From positions 310,001-374,000 of the forward strand of contig NZ_SKBR01000003.1 in assembly GCF_013450295.1 (NCBI RefSeq): DNA of 64,000 nt. Direction: 5' to 3'. The translations under genes were made by a program, and so were the position numbers. Positions 15,684 through 26,000 of the stretch are shown piece by piece. A model generated the notes under the pieces. It was not told the origin of the DNA and did not search any database. It saw nothing but the letters and a program-made list of their open reading frames with translations. Source of the DNA: Streptomyces sp. AJS327 (GTDB lineage: Bacteria; Actinomycetota; Actinomycetes; Streptomycetales; Streptomycetaceae). Numbering within the stretch: the stretch's first letter is position 1; each line of letters starts with the position of its first letter.

Positions 15684-16237
15684 GCCGCTGAGCAGTTGAG
15701 CCGCCGGGCGGTGGGTTCGGCGGGGTGCTCCGCGCCGGGCGGCCGGCAGCGTTCCGCCACCCGTGGTCGTCGCGAACGAGGCTGCCACACACTGCGGTTG
15801 GGGCACGGCGCCACCCTGCTCCGGGTGCCGCGCGAACACCGCGCCGCCCTCCGTCCGGTGAGGGAGGTCGCACGCCCGGCGGGCCCGGCGCGCGGCCGGT
15901 GGGGAGGCCGGGGTGGGGTGAGACGACGGCGGCGCGAGCCTGGTCGGTGGGTACGTGCTGTGTCAGGATGCTCACGGAGCAGGACCGGAGGCGGGAGCGG
16001 AGACCGCCATGCCACCCAACTTCCCTGTGTACAACGAAGATTGGGGATGGGCTCCGGACAGGCGGGCGGAACCAACGGTAGCGGTGGACTCGTCCCCCAC
16101 CGTGTCCGCACTGGTGCTGGCTCCGCTCTCCGTACTCTCCCGTGACGTCCGGGAGCCACCGGGGGCGGACGCTCAGCCTCCGCGGCCCGGGCGGGTTCCG
16201 CCGCCCGGTGTGGAGGCTCGGGGGAGGGTGGTAGGGC
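15684..16237. other. Gene-free interval between HAAS gene and kinase
   Basis: I find no supportable gene in these 554 nt. A short open stretch from ATG 16009 lacks a ribosome site and runs into the kinase in another frame. The kinase promoter must lie here, but I cannot place it. Confidence 0.45.
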
Positions 16238-19009
16238 ATGGCAGGCATGAGGATCCGGCTGCTGGAGGGCGACGACCCGGAACGGCTCGGCGCGTACCGG
16301 CTGCTCGGCCGCCTGGGCGTGGGCGGCATGGGCCGGATCTACCTGGCGCGGTCGACCGTGGACGGTTCGCTGGTGGCGGTGAAGACGCTGCTTGCCGAGG
16401 GCGAGGTCAGCGCGGTCGACCGGCGCCGGTTCACCCGAGAGGTGGCACTCGCGCGGCGGATCGACAGCGACCGGACGGCCCGGGTGCTCGCCGCCGCGCC
16501 GGAGGCCGAACGGCCGTGGATGGCCATCGAGTTCATCGCCGCCCCTTCGCTGGCCGAACTGGTGCGCGACGCCGGGCCGTTGAAGAACCGCGCGGTGCGC
16601 TGGATCGCGGCGGGCGTCGCGGAGGCGCTGGTGCTCCTGCACCGCGAGGACGTCTTCCACCGGGACCTCAAGCCGCAGAACATCATGCTGCCCGCCACCG
16701 GCCCACGCGTCATCGACTTCGGGATCTCGCACGCGCGGGACGTCACCCAGACCACGCTCACCCTGGGCACCATCGCGTTCGTCTCGCCGGAGCAGGCGCG
16801 CGGTGAGAACTCCACCGCGAAGTCGGATGTCTACTCGCTGGGCGCGACCCTCTTCTACCTGGCCGTGGGCCGTCCGCCCTACCAGGAGAACGTCGAGACG
16901 CTGCGGCTGCTCACGCTCGTACAGCAGGGGGAGGTCGACCTCACCGGGCTGCCCAGACGGCTCGCGCCGCTCATCCGGCCCTGTCTGGCTCTTGACCCCG
17001 AACACCGCCCGGAACCTGGGGAGTTGCTGCGTCAGTCGGCCAGCCTGCTGGAGGGCACCGCGAGTTCGCGGCAGGCCGCGCACTGGCTTCCGCCGGAGTG
17101 GGTGACCCTGATCGACACCTACGCGGAGCAGGGGCGGACGCTCCGCGAGGAGGGCGGCGCGGAGGCCGTCACGGTGGTGCGGGAGACGCCGCCACCGCCA
17201 CCGGGTACCGGACCGACCCGCGAGTACACCGACGTTCTGCCGCCGGAGGCGCGAGGGCAGGACGGACCGACGGTGCCACGGGGCGACGCGGGCCAACGAG
17301 CCGCCACCGGGGGCGCCGGTGCTACCGGCGAGACGGGAACCACGGCCGACACGGGGGCCACCGGCGATACGGGAACCCCCGGAGACGCCGGAGAGCGGGC
17401 GCGCGCGGAGCGCGAGCGGCGGGGCGACGGTGAGCGGCGGGACGCTCCGGAAGGTAACGGGAACCAGGGTGCGGGCGGCCCGAGACCGGGACGCCGACGG
17501 GGTGAACAGCAGTGGGCTGGCTCGTCGTTCGGTGGGCGTGCGGGATCCGGGCAGTTCCGGAACGCCGACGACGTCGACCGGGGGAACGCGCAGGCCCGGG
17601 CGCGGCAGCTGCGTGAGGAGCGGCAGGAGCGGCGCCGTCTGGAACGGGAGCAACTGGAGCGCGAGCAGCGGGAACGCGCGGAGCGGGAGCGCGAGGCACG
17701 GCGCGGGACGAGCGCCGACTCCGGGCCAGGGACCGGGAGTTCCGGATCCCCGCGGTCCACGGGTCCGACAGGACCGTCAGGACGCTCCGGCGGATCCTCA
17801 TCGGGTTCGGGCTCGCGTTCCGGTCAGGGTTCGGGCTCCGGTTCCGGGCAGGGCTCCGGATCGTCACGGGGAGCTTCGGGCAACTCCTCGGCCCGCGCGG
17901 GCTCTTCGGGTCGTTCGTCGTCCCGTGGCGGAACCTCCAACGGCGGGACTTCCGGGCGTGGACGGGCCAACGCCGGGGCTTCCGGGCGGGGAGACACCAA
18001 CGGCGATGCGGCCGGGGGCGGTTCGTCGCGGGGCACCGGTGGGCGGGGCGGTTCCTCCGGTTCCTCGTCGCGGAGTGCGACGCGGAGAGGGGCGGGCTCC
18101 AGCGGCTCGTCCCGTGGGTCCTCGTCCTCCTCCGGCGGTTCGCCGTCCTCCTCCCGGACCCCCGCCACGCCGTCGAGGCCGTCCACGGGCGGTTCCGGCG
18201 GGGGCGGGGCGGGCGTGGCGCTGGTGGTGCTGCTGGCTATCGCGGTGATCCTCTGGCAGCCGTGGAACCAGGACAGCGCGGGCTCCGAGGCGGGTGACTC
18301 CGGGGGGACGTCGTCCTCCACCTCCACCAGCGGCAGCGGGACCGCCTCCTCCAGCGGCACGTCGGCCGGGATGTCCACCGGCGGCTCCAGCGACGGCGGC
18401 GGTTCCACCGGGGGGACCTCCTCCAGCGGTTCGACGGGTGGGTCAACCGGAGACGCGGCCGACACCGACCGGGACACGCCTGAGCCGCCCCGTCCCGACG
18501 CCACCACGCGGGCGTTCCAGCGGGTGTCGGTCGGTGACTGCCTGCCGGTGTACGACACCGGGCGGGGCGGCAACTCGTTCGACTGGAGCGCCAGTCGGCC
18601 GCCGCCGTCGGTTCCCTGTTCCAGTGGGCGGGCGATCGTCCGGGTGAGCGGCACCGGGAGTTCGTCCTGTCCCTCGGGGACGGGCAAGGGCAGTTGGAGC
18701 CACTACTCCTCCAGCACGCGGGAGACCATCCGGCTCTGCCTGACCCGCGTCTTCCACGAGCGGTACTGCGTGCTGGCCACGCAGTCCGGGGACAGCATCA
18801 CCCTCGGTTCGATGACCAGCGTGGACTGTCGGCGGAGCCGGGTACCGAAGCCGTACAACCAGATCATGCATATCACCGGGGTCTACCGGGCTCCGGCGGG
18901 CGCCGACGCCAGCAACTGCCGCCGGGCGCAGGGCGATCAGACGCGGTACTGGTCTTGGACGGTGAACGACGGCCAGACCCTGCTCTGCACCACCGTCTTC
19001 CGGGGCTGA
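16238..19009 (+). CDS. Membrane Ser/Thr protein kinase with Cys-rich extracellular domain
   Basis: This is a 923-residue Hanks-type kinase. The catalytic domain spans about 18-270: glycine loop GRLGVGGMG (24-32), VAVK (Lys49), HRDLKPQN (141-148), DFG (160-162), SPEQARG. A charged coiled-coil stretch of Arg/Glu repeats (about 450-490) and a long Gly/Ser-rich tract (about 500-650) follow. One membrane helix lies near 656-675 (VALVVLLAIAVILW). The outer domain (about 690-923) has eight cysteines in short motifs (DCLP, PCSS, SCPS, LCLT, YCVL, DCRR, NCRR, LLCT), suggesting four disulphides. It lacks PASTA repeats, so its sensor is not the PknB muropeptide type. No phosphatase gene is adjacent. Confidence 0.92.
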   Translation: MAGMRIRLLEGDDPERLGAYRLLGRLGVGGMGRIYLARSTVDGSLVAVKTLLAEGEVSAVDRRRFTREVALARRIDSDRTARVLAAAPEAERPWMAIEFIAAPSLAELVRDAGPLKNRAVRWIAAGVAEALVLLHREDVFHRDLKPQNIMLPATGPRVIDFGISHARDVTQTTLTLGTIAFVSPEQARGENSTAKSDVYSLGATLFYLAVGRPPYQENVETLRLLTLVQQGEVDLTGLPRRLAPLIRPCLALDPEHRPEPGELLRQSASLLEGTASSRQAAHWLPPEWVTLIDTYAEQGRTLREEGGAEAVTVVRETPPPPPGTGPTREYTDVLPPEARGQDGPTVPRGDAGQRAATGGAGATGETGTTADTGATGDTGTPGDAGERARAERERRGDGERRDAPEGNGNQGAGGPRPGRRRGEQQWAGSSFGGRAGSGQFRNADDVDRGNAQARARQLREERQERRRLEREQLEREQRERAEREREARRGTSADSGPGTGSSGSPRSTGPTGPSGRSGGSSSGSGSRSGQGSGSGSGQGSGSSRGASGNSSARAGSSGRSSSRGGTSNGGTSGRGRANAGASGRGDTNGDAAGGGSSRGTGGRGGSSGSSSRSATRRGAGSSGSSRGSSSSSGGSPSSSRTPATPSRPSTGGSGGGGAGVALVVLLAIAVILWQPWNQDSAGSEAGDSGGTSSSTSTSGSGTASSSGTSAGMSTGGSSDGGGSTGGTSSSGSTGGSTGDAADTDRDTPEPPRPDATTRAFQRVSVGDCLPVYDTGRGGNSFDWSASRPPPSVPCSSGRAIVRVSGTGSSSCPSGTGKGSWSHYSSSTRETIRLCLTRVFHERYCVLATQSGDSITLGSMTSVDCRRSRVPKPYNQIMHITGVYRAPAGADASNCRRAQGDQTRYWSWTVNDGQTLLCTTVFRG

Positions 19010-19034
19010 CGCCGCACGGCCGGCGCTGACCTCG

Positions 19035-19085
19035 CTCGAACGGGACGGGCACCGGGTGGCCTCGAACGGGACGGGCACCGGGTGG
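19035..19085. repeat. 26-bp tandem duplication
   Basis: CTCGAACGGGACGGGCACC plus GGGTGGC occurs at 19035-19060 and again, lacking its last base, at 19061-19085. It fills much of the short gap between the convergent kinase and acyltransferase genes. It looks like a recent slippage duplication. Confidence 0.85.
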
Positions 19086-19094
19086 TGGGGACGC

Positions 19095-20276
19095 TCAGTC
19101 TGCCGCCAACGCCTCGCGCAACGCGTCGAGTTCGGCGTCGGTCCGGGTGCGGAGTGCGGCGGCGTCCCGGTCGAGCAGTCCGAACGCGAGCCGTTCGGCG
19201 GGCACGTCCTCGACTCCACCACGGCGGGCGCCGTCCGGGTGGCCGCCGTCGGCGGTGGGGAGGGTGGAGACGGCCCAGAGGGGGCGAACTCCCGCACCCC
19301 GGCGGCACTTCGCCTCGTAGGAGCCCTTGCCGAGGTGGAGGCGGGTGAGGCCGTGTTCCTGGCAGTAGCGGACGGGTGCGTGGACGGCCAGTTCGGCGTA
19401 CTCCCCCGCGCCACGCAGCCGCTCGTAGGCGAACCCGACGACGCGGACGGTGAGTTCGCTGCCGTGGCGGTAGGCCAGCGAGAAGCCGACGGGCCGATCG
19501 GGATCGGCCGGGTCGAGTGCGAGGAAGACCACGGAGCGCGCGTCCAGGTGCTCGGCCTGCCGCTGGAGCAGGTCTGTCATCTGTCCGGGGGAGTGGTCGT
19601 GCCCGTACTTGCGCTGGACGTTGGAGAGCAACGGACCCAACTGAGTGATCCACGGCTGGAGATGGGATTGCTCGGTCCGCAGTCCGCTTCCGGCGTAGCG
19701 CTGGATCTCGCGGCGTACGTGGGTGCGGCGCTGGGCGCTGTGCAGCGTGCCGAGGTACGCGTCCAGGCCGCCGTCCGGGACCTCCAGCAGGCAGTCGGCG
19801 CCGATCAGCCGGGCGTGGGGCCGCCAGGCGCGGGTGGCGGCCAGCACCCGGGCGGCGTCCGGTCCGGTCAGATAGGGCCACCACCAGTGGCCCCCGGCTC
19901 GGGGTTCGAGCTCCAGCGCGCCGCGCACCAGCCGCGCAAGCGGATCCCCGTCGCCGCTGAACGGACCGGTGGTGCCGGGTGGTTCGGGCGCCAGGGGGGC
20001 GCTGAGGTAGCCGCGTCGACCGCCGAGGGTGAGCGCGGGGCCCTCGGGGACGCCGGGCAGCATCCGGTGGGCGAGGTAGCCGCCGTTGACCTCGTGTTCC
20101 GTCCAGTGCGCGCTGAGCGCGGCGGTGCCGGGCAGGCAGAGGTAGTGGGAGCGGGCGAGTCCGTCGGTGTCGGCGAACCGCAGCCAGGGCGCCCCGGCGT
20201 AGAAGGTGTGCGGGCGCGCGAGGTGCTCCCAGCCGGGGAGTTCGGTGGGATCGCTGGCGTACCGGGGCTCAGACAT
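19095..20276 (-). CDS. FemAB/BioF2-type GNAT-fold acyltransferase in a biosynthetic operon
   Basis: This 393-residue protein starts MSEPRYASDP. The C-terminal half has the GNAT-like domain of the FemAB/peptidoglycan-related family: THVRREIQRYAGSG, RSVVFLALDPADPDRPVGFSLAYRHG, YAELAVHAPVRYCQEHGL, RLHLGKGSYEAKCRRGA. Such enzymes join an acyl or aminoacyl group (acyl-CoA or aminoacyl-tRNA donor) to an amine. ATG 20276 overlaps the MFS stop by 8 nt, so it is the last coupled gene of the oxygenase-NRPS-ATP-grasp-MFS operon. That suggests it tailors or caps the peptide product rather than building cell wall. Confidence 0.8.
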   Translation of the reverse strand: MSEPRYASDPTELPGWEHLARPHTFYAGAPWLRFADTDGLARSHYLCLPGTAALSAHWTEHEVNGGYLAHRMLPGVPEGPALTLGGRRGYLSAPLAPEPPGTTGPFSGDGDPLARLVRGALELEPRAGGHWWWPYLTGPDAARVLAATRAWRPHARLIGADCLLEVPDGGLDAYLGTLHSAQRRTHVRREIQRYAGSGLRTEQSHLQPWITQLGPLLSNVQRKYGHDHSPGQMTDLLQRQAEHLDARSVVFLALDPADPDRPVGFSLAYRHGSELTVRVVGFAYERLRGAGEYAELAVHAPVRYCQEHGLTRLHLGKGSYEAKCRRGAGVRPLWAVSTLPTADGGHPDGARRGGVEDVPAERLAFGLLDRDAAALRTRTDAELDALREALAAD

Positions 20277-21783
20277 GGGGGCTCCGCTGGTCGTGCTGGC
20301 TGCGCTGGTCGTACTGGCTGTGGCGGCCGTGTGGGTCGTGCTCGGCCGGTCGCGCGGTCCCGTCCGTGCCCTCCGGTCCAACGGGCTCGGCCTTCCCCAA
20401 CTGGCCGGGCCGCGCGACTGGTTGCCCAGCGCGGTCGCGGTCTTCCCGCTGTTCCCGCTGTTCCCGGGTTTCTCGGTCTTCTCGGGCTTCTCGGCCGTCC
20501 CGGGTTTCCCGGTGTCCCGGGGCGGGTTCGGGGAGTTCGGTGGGCGGGGTCTGCCGGAGCCGGTGGCGTTCCACGGCGCGGACGGAGGGGCGGGTGAGCC
20601 CGGCGGCCAGGGCGAAGAGGGCGGCGAGCCCCACCCAGCCCCAGGGTCCGGCAGCGATGACCACACCGGTCACCAGGGCGGGACCGGCGATGCGCTGCCC
20701 GCTCAGGCTGAGGCCGAAGACGGCGAGGTAGGTGCCGTGGCGTCCCTCCGGCGCGTGCTGGTGGGAGAGTTCCCAGCCGCCGATGGACTGGCTGAGTTCG
20801 CCGAGGGTGAGCAGCACGCAGCCGAGCAGCAGCAGCGTGGAGGCCGCCAGCGGTGGGGTGTTGGCCACCAGGGCCAGCAACAGGCAGCAAGCGGCCAGGA
20901 ACACCCCACTCGTCCGGAGGACGCGCGCGGGGCCACCGGGGTCGGACACCCGCCGGGACAGGGGGACTTGGAGGATGACGACGAGCACGGTGTTGATGAA
21001 GGTGAGGAGGGGCACCAGCCCGACCGGCACGCTGCCGGTCCGCAGGGCCCACAGCGGCAGCCCCACCGACAGCAGCGTCACGTGCAGGCACAGCACGCCG
21101 TTGAGGAGGGTGAGCAGGCCGTACCGCCAGTCCCGGAACTCCCGTACGCCGCGCAGAAGTCCGGGCCTGACCGCGTGGATCCGCTGCGGGGGGCTCATGC
21201 GCAGCAGCAGCGCCACGGAGGGGACGACCAGCGCCGCGTAGCCCAGCATGAGCAGCCGGAAGGTCCAGGTGGAGTCGGCGGCCAGCAGGGGCGCGGCGAG
21301 CAACGCCCCTGCGGAGAAGCCTAGGTTGCGGACGGTCTGGATGATGGCGCGGGTGCGGGGGCGGTCGCCCGGCCCGGACACCGAGGCGACGACTGCCTGG
21401 ATGACCGGCGGGGTCGCGCCGTCGGCCACGGCGAGGGCGGAGGCGACGATGGTGAACGGCACCGGGCCGGTGGTGAACGCCAGGGCCACCAGCCAGGCGA
21501 TCCGCCACAGTTGGAGCCCGGCCAGCACGCGGGGCGCGCTCCACTGGTCGGTGAGCGCGCCGACCGGCACGGTGGCCACCAGCCCGACGAGCGCGGAGAG
21601 CGTCAGGGCCAGGCCGACTTCGGTGGTGCTGAGTCCCACCGAGCGGACGAAGAAGACCGCCGACCCGGCGAGGAACAGACCGGTGCCGACGGAGCTGACG
21701 AACGAGGTGAAGGCGAAGGTGCGGGCGGCGGCGGTGCTGGGCACGTAGTCCCGGAGGGAGACGCGCGGTCGGCCACCGTTCAC
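20269..21783 (-). CDS. MFS transporter of the biosynthetic operon
   Basis: This 504-residue protein has about twelve membrane helices over residues 20-415, with loop motif VPVGALTDQWSAPRVLAG. The last 90 residues are a highly charged Arg/Glu/Asp/Gln tail (ETREQREQRED..., then HDQRS-like repeats) predicted to be cytoplasmic and disordered. GTG 21783 overlaps the ATP-grasp stop as GTGA. By context it probably exports, and protects the producer from, the product of the cluster. The charged tail is unusual for the family. Confidence 0.88.
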   Translation of the reverse strand: MNGGRPRVSLRDYVPSTAAARTFAFTSFVSSVGTGLFLAGSAVFFVRSVGLSTTEVGLALTLSALVGLVATVPVGALTDQWSAPRVLAGLQLWRIAWLVALAFTTGPVPFTIVASALAVADGATPPVIQAVVASVSGPGDRPRTRAIIQTVRNLGFSAGALLAAPLLAADSTWTFRLLMLGYAALVVPSVALLLRMSPPQRIHAVRPGLLRGVREFRDWRYGLLTLLNGVLCLHVTLLSVGLPLWALRTGSVPVGLVPLLTFINTVLVVILQVPLSRRVSDPGGPARVLRTSGVFLAACCLLLALVANTPPLAASTLLLLGCVLLTLGELSQSIGGWELSHQHAPEGRHGTYLAVFGLSLSGQRIAGPALVTGVVIAAGPWGWVGLAALFALAAGLTRPSVRAVERHRLRQTPPTELPEPAPGHRETRDGREAREDRETREQREQREDRDRAGQPVARPGQLGKAEPVGPEGTDGTARPAEHDPHGRHSQYDQRSQHDQRSPHV

Positions 21784-23015
21784 CGGGAGCCGTCCACGGG
21801 TTTGGTGCGCAGCGTGAAGCGACCCGCCAACTCAGCGAGCAGGCCGTCCACTTCGGCGTCCGTGGCGACCTCGGCGTGCACGAAGCCGGTTGCCGAGGCG
21901 GAGTACAGCTCCTCGGGGACGAGGTCACCGACGGCGTGCAGCATGCGCACCGACCGCACCCCCGGCAGGGCCGACAGCTCGGCCGCCGGGGTGAGTTCGG
22001 TGATGACGCCGGGCCGTACGGGCAGCAGCACGTTGAGGGTGTGGGTGGTGGACTCCGGTCGTGCCACCGGGAGTTCGGACGGCAGGCTGAGGGAGAAGCG
22101 GACGTGGGTGTCCCACAGGTCGACGCCGTACCGGTGCTCGATCATGTCGGGGATGGGGCCACCGGCCGGGCGGCAGGCGATCTCGGAGAGCAGGGTGCCC
22201 CCGTCGGCGGTGCGGAAGACCTCCAGGTGGGTGACGCCGTCCTCCAGGCCGAGCGCGGTGACGGCCCGGCGGTGCAGCTCCAGGAGTTCGGCGCGCTCGG
22301 GGTGGTCGCCGGGCAGCAGGCGGGACCCGGTCAGCGCTCCCGGACGGCCGAGGGGCGGTCCGAAGTACCGGGAGACACAGGCGAACCGGGGTTCGCCGCG
22401 CTCAACGACCGCGTCACAGTGGTACTCGGCGGCCATCGGCACGAACTCCTCCACGAGCAGCGGAGTTCCGGCGGGCAGGGCCCGGTCGGCGGCCAGGTAC
22501 CGCTCCAGCGCCTCCGGTCCCTCGACCACGGCGACGCCCTTGCTGCCGCCGCCGAAGGCCGGTTTGACCACGCAGGGCCAGCCGAGTTCGGCGGCGGCCG
22601 CCCGGGCCTGCCGGGGGCTGTGCGCCGCCACGTACGGCGCCAACGACAGCCCGGCGGTGGCGAGTCGGCGCTTCATGGCGAGTTTGTTGGTGAAGCGCCC
22701 GACCGTCTCGGTGCCGGGACCGGGCAGCCCGTAGTAGGAGCGGACGTATCCGGCGGCGGGCAGCCCCGTCTCGTAGGGTGCGAGGACCGCGTCGGCGGGC
22801 CGCCGCGCGAACAGCCGGGCTGCGGCCCGCCGTACGGCCTCCGGATCGTTGACGTCCCGCACGGTGGCGACGGCGGTGTCGGGTCCGTAGTCGTGCACGT
22901 GTCCGTATTCGGTGACCACGCTCAACTCACCGATGGCGGGGTGCTGGAGGAGCGCGGGAGACGGGCGGCGGGGCCTGCTGCACACGAGCAGGACGTGGAG
23001 CGGCGGCTGCGGCAT
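21780..23015 (-). CDS. ATP-grasp carboxylate-amine ligase
   Basis: This 411-residue protein has an ATP-grasp fold: an N-terminal domain (about 1-105), FTNKLAMKRRLATAGL (about 110-125), the nucleotide-binding CVVKPAFGGGSKGV glycine loop (about 150-165), LLVEEFV, and the metal/ATP motif LLSEIACRPAGG (about 270-280). Relatives such as L-amino-acid ligases activate a carboxylate as acyl phosphate and form an amide with an amine. ATG 23015 overlaps the NRPS stop as TGATG, so translation is coupled. It may attach an amino acid to, or pre-assemble a dipeptide for, the NRPS. Substrates are not readable from sequence. Confidence 0.88.
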   Translation of the reverse strand: MPQPPLHVLLVCSRPRRPSPALLQHPAIGELSVVTEYGHVHDYGPDTAVATVRDVNDPEAVRRAAARLFARRPADAVLAPYETGLPAAGYVRSYYGLPGPGTETVGRFTNKLAMKRRLATAGLSLAPYVAAHSPRQARAAAAELGWPCVVKPAFGGGSKGVAVVEGPEALERYLAADRALPAGTPLLVEEFVPMAAEYHCDAVVERGEPRFACVSRYFGPPLGRPGALTGSRLLPGDHPERAELLELHRRAVTALGLEDGVTHLEVFRTADGGTLLSEIACRPAGGPIPDMIEHRYGVDLWDTHVRFSLSLPSELPVARPESTTHTLNVLLPVRPGVITELTPAAELSALPGVRSVRMLHAVGDLVPEELYSASATGFVHAEVATDAEVDGLLAELAGRFTLRTKPVDGSR

Positions 23016-26000
23016 CAGACGGTCCCCTCCCCCTTCAGACCGGAGCGTAGTTCGTCCAGGAAGACCTCGCGCAGCCACTCCAGACGCGGGCGGTCCAACA
23101 GGCCCTGGCGGGTGTGCAGATCAAGGGCGAGCGCCTCCTCGCCGCAGCGACGCAGGTATCCCATCAGGTCGAACTTGACCTCGCAGCCGAGGTCCCGGTG
23201 GGCGGCGGTGGCCAGGCTGTCGCGCTGCCCGGCGGGGGTGTCCACGAGGGAGACGAAGACGGTGGTGAGCGGGAACCGGTCGTCGTCGCGCGCGGCGCCG
23301 ATGTCCTCCATCACCTGGTCGTACTGGTAGTCCTGGTGTTCCATCGCGGCCAGGGTGCGGTCCTGGAGCAGCCGGACCAGCCCGTCGAACGAGGCCGTCT
23401 CCCCCCGCCGGTGCCGGATCCCGACGAGCGAGATGAAGTTCCCGATGAGCGACTGAACTTCGGGTCGGGCGCGTCCCGCCGCCGGGGTGCCGACCACCAG
23501 GTCGTCGCGGGCGAACAGCCGGTGGGCCGCGTTGACGTACGCCGCGAAGCAGACGGAGAAGGCGGTGACGCCGTGGGTACGGCAGTATCCGCCGACCTCC
23601 TCCAGCAGCTCGGCGGGGACGGGGAACTGGTACGCGGTACCGCGCGCGGGCTGCCGCACGCCGGGCAGGTCGGGCAGCAACGGGCGGTCGTACGGCTCCG
23701 CGAAGACCCGCCGCCAGTGGTCCCGGGCGGCGAGGCTGTGTCCGGCGGGCCGTTCGGCACACCACCGGATGTAGTCCCGGTAGGAGATGGGGAGTTGGGG
23801 CAGCGGCGGGCTGGGGTGTGCGGGTGGGTGGGGCGCGGTGTCGGTCGCGGCTCCGGTGTCTTGCTGGGCTTCGGTGGGGACGCCGGGGTGGTGCGGGCCG
23901 AGCAGCCGGTGCAGTTCGTCACGGAGCAGCCCCTGGCTGTGGCCGTCGGACACCATGTGGTGCACCGTCCACAGCAGGGTGGACCGCGCACCGTGGTGCC
24001 GGATCAGGGTGGCCCGGAAGAGCGGCCAGCGGGCGATGTCGATCGGGGAGTTGGCCTCGGCCACGCGCATCTCCTCGATGCGGGCGCTCTGTTCGGCCTC
24101 CGGCAGCTCCCGCAGGTCCACGTCGCCGACGGTGACCCGCACGGCGTCCAACGGCACGAAGTGCTGGGCCAGTTCGTCGCCCTCGCCGTCGGTGTCGCCC
24201 TCCCCCGCTCCGTCGCCCTCGACGCGGACGAAGTGGCCGCGCAGCGCGTCGTGCCGGGCGACGACGCGGCTGAGCGCGTCCCGCGCGCCGTCGGCCTCGG
24301 TGCCGTCCGGGAGTGGGAACAGCGCGGGCATGTTGCTCCACGAGCGGTTCACTCGCGGCAGGTAGACGGCGCGGTACCGGCGTTGTTGCGGCGACAGCCC
24401 CGTCACGGCGGGCTGTTCGGACTCCGGCCGGTGCGGGATGGGCTCCGGCTGGTCGGGCGCGCGGCCGCGTAGCGCCGTGGCGAGCGCGCGGGGCGTGCGC
24501 AGCCGGTAGACCTCGCTCAGCTCCAACCTCCGGCCGGTGGCCGTGAGCAGTTCGACGGTGAGCACCGCCGCGTCCAGCGAGGTGCCGCCGTACTCGAAGA
24601 AGTCCGCCTCGTCGGTGGCCGTGGGGTCGGCCAGCACTCGCCGGAAGACCTCCAACGCGGCGGCGTCGAACGGTTCATACGCTCCGGTGGCGTCATGCGG
24701 TGCGATGCCGTCAAGCGGTGTGGTGGTGCCGTGCGGCGCGGCCGGGGCGTGCGGGGCCGACGGGGTGTGCGGTGCCTCCGTTCCGTCCGGGGGGAGGGGT
24801 AGCGCGGCGCGGTCGACCTTTCCGTTGGCGGTGAGGGGGAGTTGGGCGAGGCGCCGCAGCACGGACGGTAGTTGCGCGGCGGGCAGCCGCTCGGCCAGCC
24901 ACTGCCGCACCTCCTCCACGCCAGTGGTATCGGGTGCGGCGTAGACGCAGGCGAGGTAGGGGGCACCGTCGGCCCGCCGCCGGGGCACCACCACCGCGTC
25001 GTGCACGGCGGGGTGCGCGCGGAGCGCGGCCGCGACGCCCTCGGGCTCGACCCGGTTGCCGTTGATCTTCACCTGGAAGTCCACCCGGCCGGTCAGCCGC
25101 AACTCCCCGTCCGGGCCGAGGTGTCCCACGTCGCCGGTTCGGTACCAGAGGGGGCCGCCGTGCGGGCCGTCGTCGTCACCGTCCGCCGTGGCCCCTCCGC
25201 TCGCCGCGCCGTTCGCCGCTGCCGGGCCGGGTACCGCTGGCGGGGCGGGCGGGGCTGTCGCCGCCTCCGCGAGGTACGGAGCGCCGGGGTCGGGGACGAA
25301 GCGGGTCCGCTGCTCCTCCGGCGCGTTGAGGTAGCCGTGTGACCGGTGGGGGGTGCGGATCCAGACCTCACCGTCGACCAGCCGCACCTCGGTGCCGGGC
25401 AGCGGGCGGCCGACGGGCTGGACGCCGGGCACCGGCTCCGTCACCTCCCGCCAGAACTTCGCCAGCGTGGTCTCGGTCGGGCCGTACAGGTTGACCACGC
25501 GGCCGCCGCCCGTGCGCTGTCGCCACCGCCAGACGAGGGTGTCCGTCAGCGGCTCCCCCGCGAAGAAGGTCAGTCGTGGTGCGACGTCCGTCGAACCGAG
25601 GGTGGTTGGGGCGGTCGGGGCGGGCGTGGCGGCCGCCGGAGGCGGCTCGGCGGTGGAGAGCCAGCGCGCGGCGAGCGAGGGCACCGCGTGCAGCACGGTG
25701 ATCCGCTCCCGCCGCAGCCAGCCGGTCACCCCGCCCGCGCGGGTGGCCACGTCGACGGGCGGTACGCAGAGGGTGGCTCCGGCGATGAGCGGGGTGAACA
25801 GCTCCCGCAGCACCACGTCGAAGGAGACGCCGGTGAGTTGGGCGATCCGGTCGCCCGGCCCGATCGTGAACCGCTCGCGCTGCCAGTGGACGAAGTGGGC
25901 CAGCCCGGACCAGCGCCCCAGTACCGCCTTGGGGCGGGCCGTGGTGCCGGAGGTGAAGAACACGTACCCGCCAGGGGCGTCCGGCTGGCCTCCGCCGTCC

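Noticed and set aside
16009..16240. Small frame MPPNFPVYNEDWGW before the kinase
   Set aside because: The opening looks protein-like, but it runs on into the kinase coding region in another frame with shadow composition, and it lacks a ribosome site.
15005..17653. An 882-codon minus-strand frame across the HAAS and kinase genes
   Set aside because: It spans two genes and their gap, lacks a ribosome site, and is a compositional shadow.
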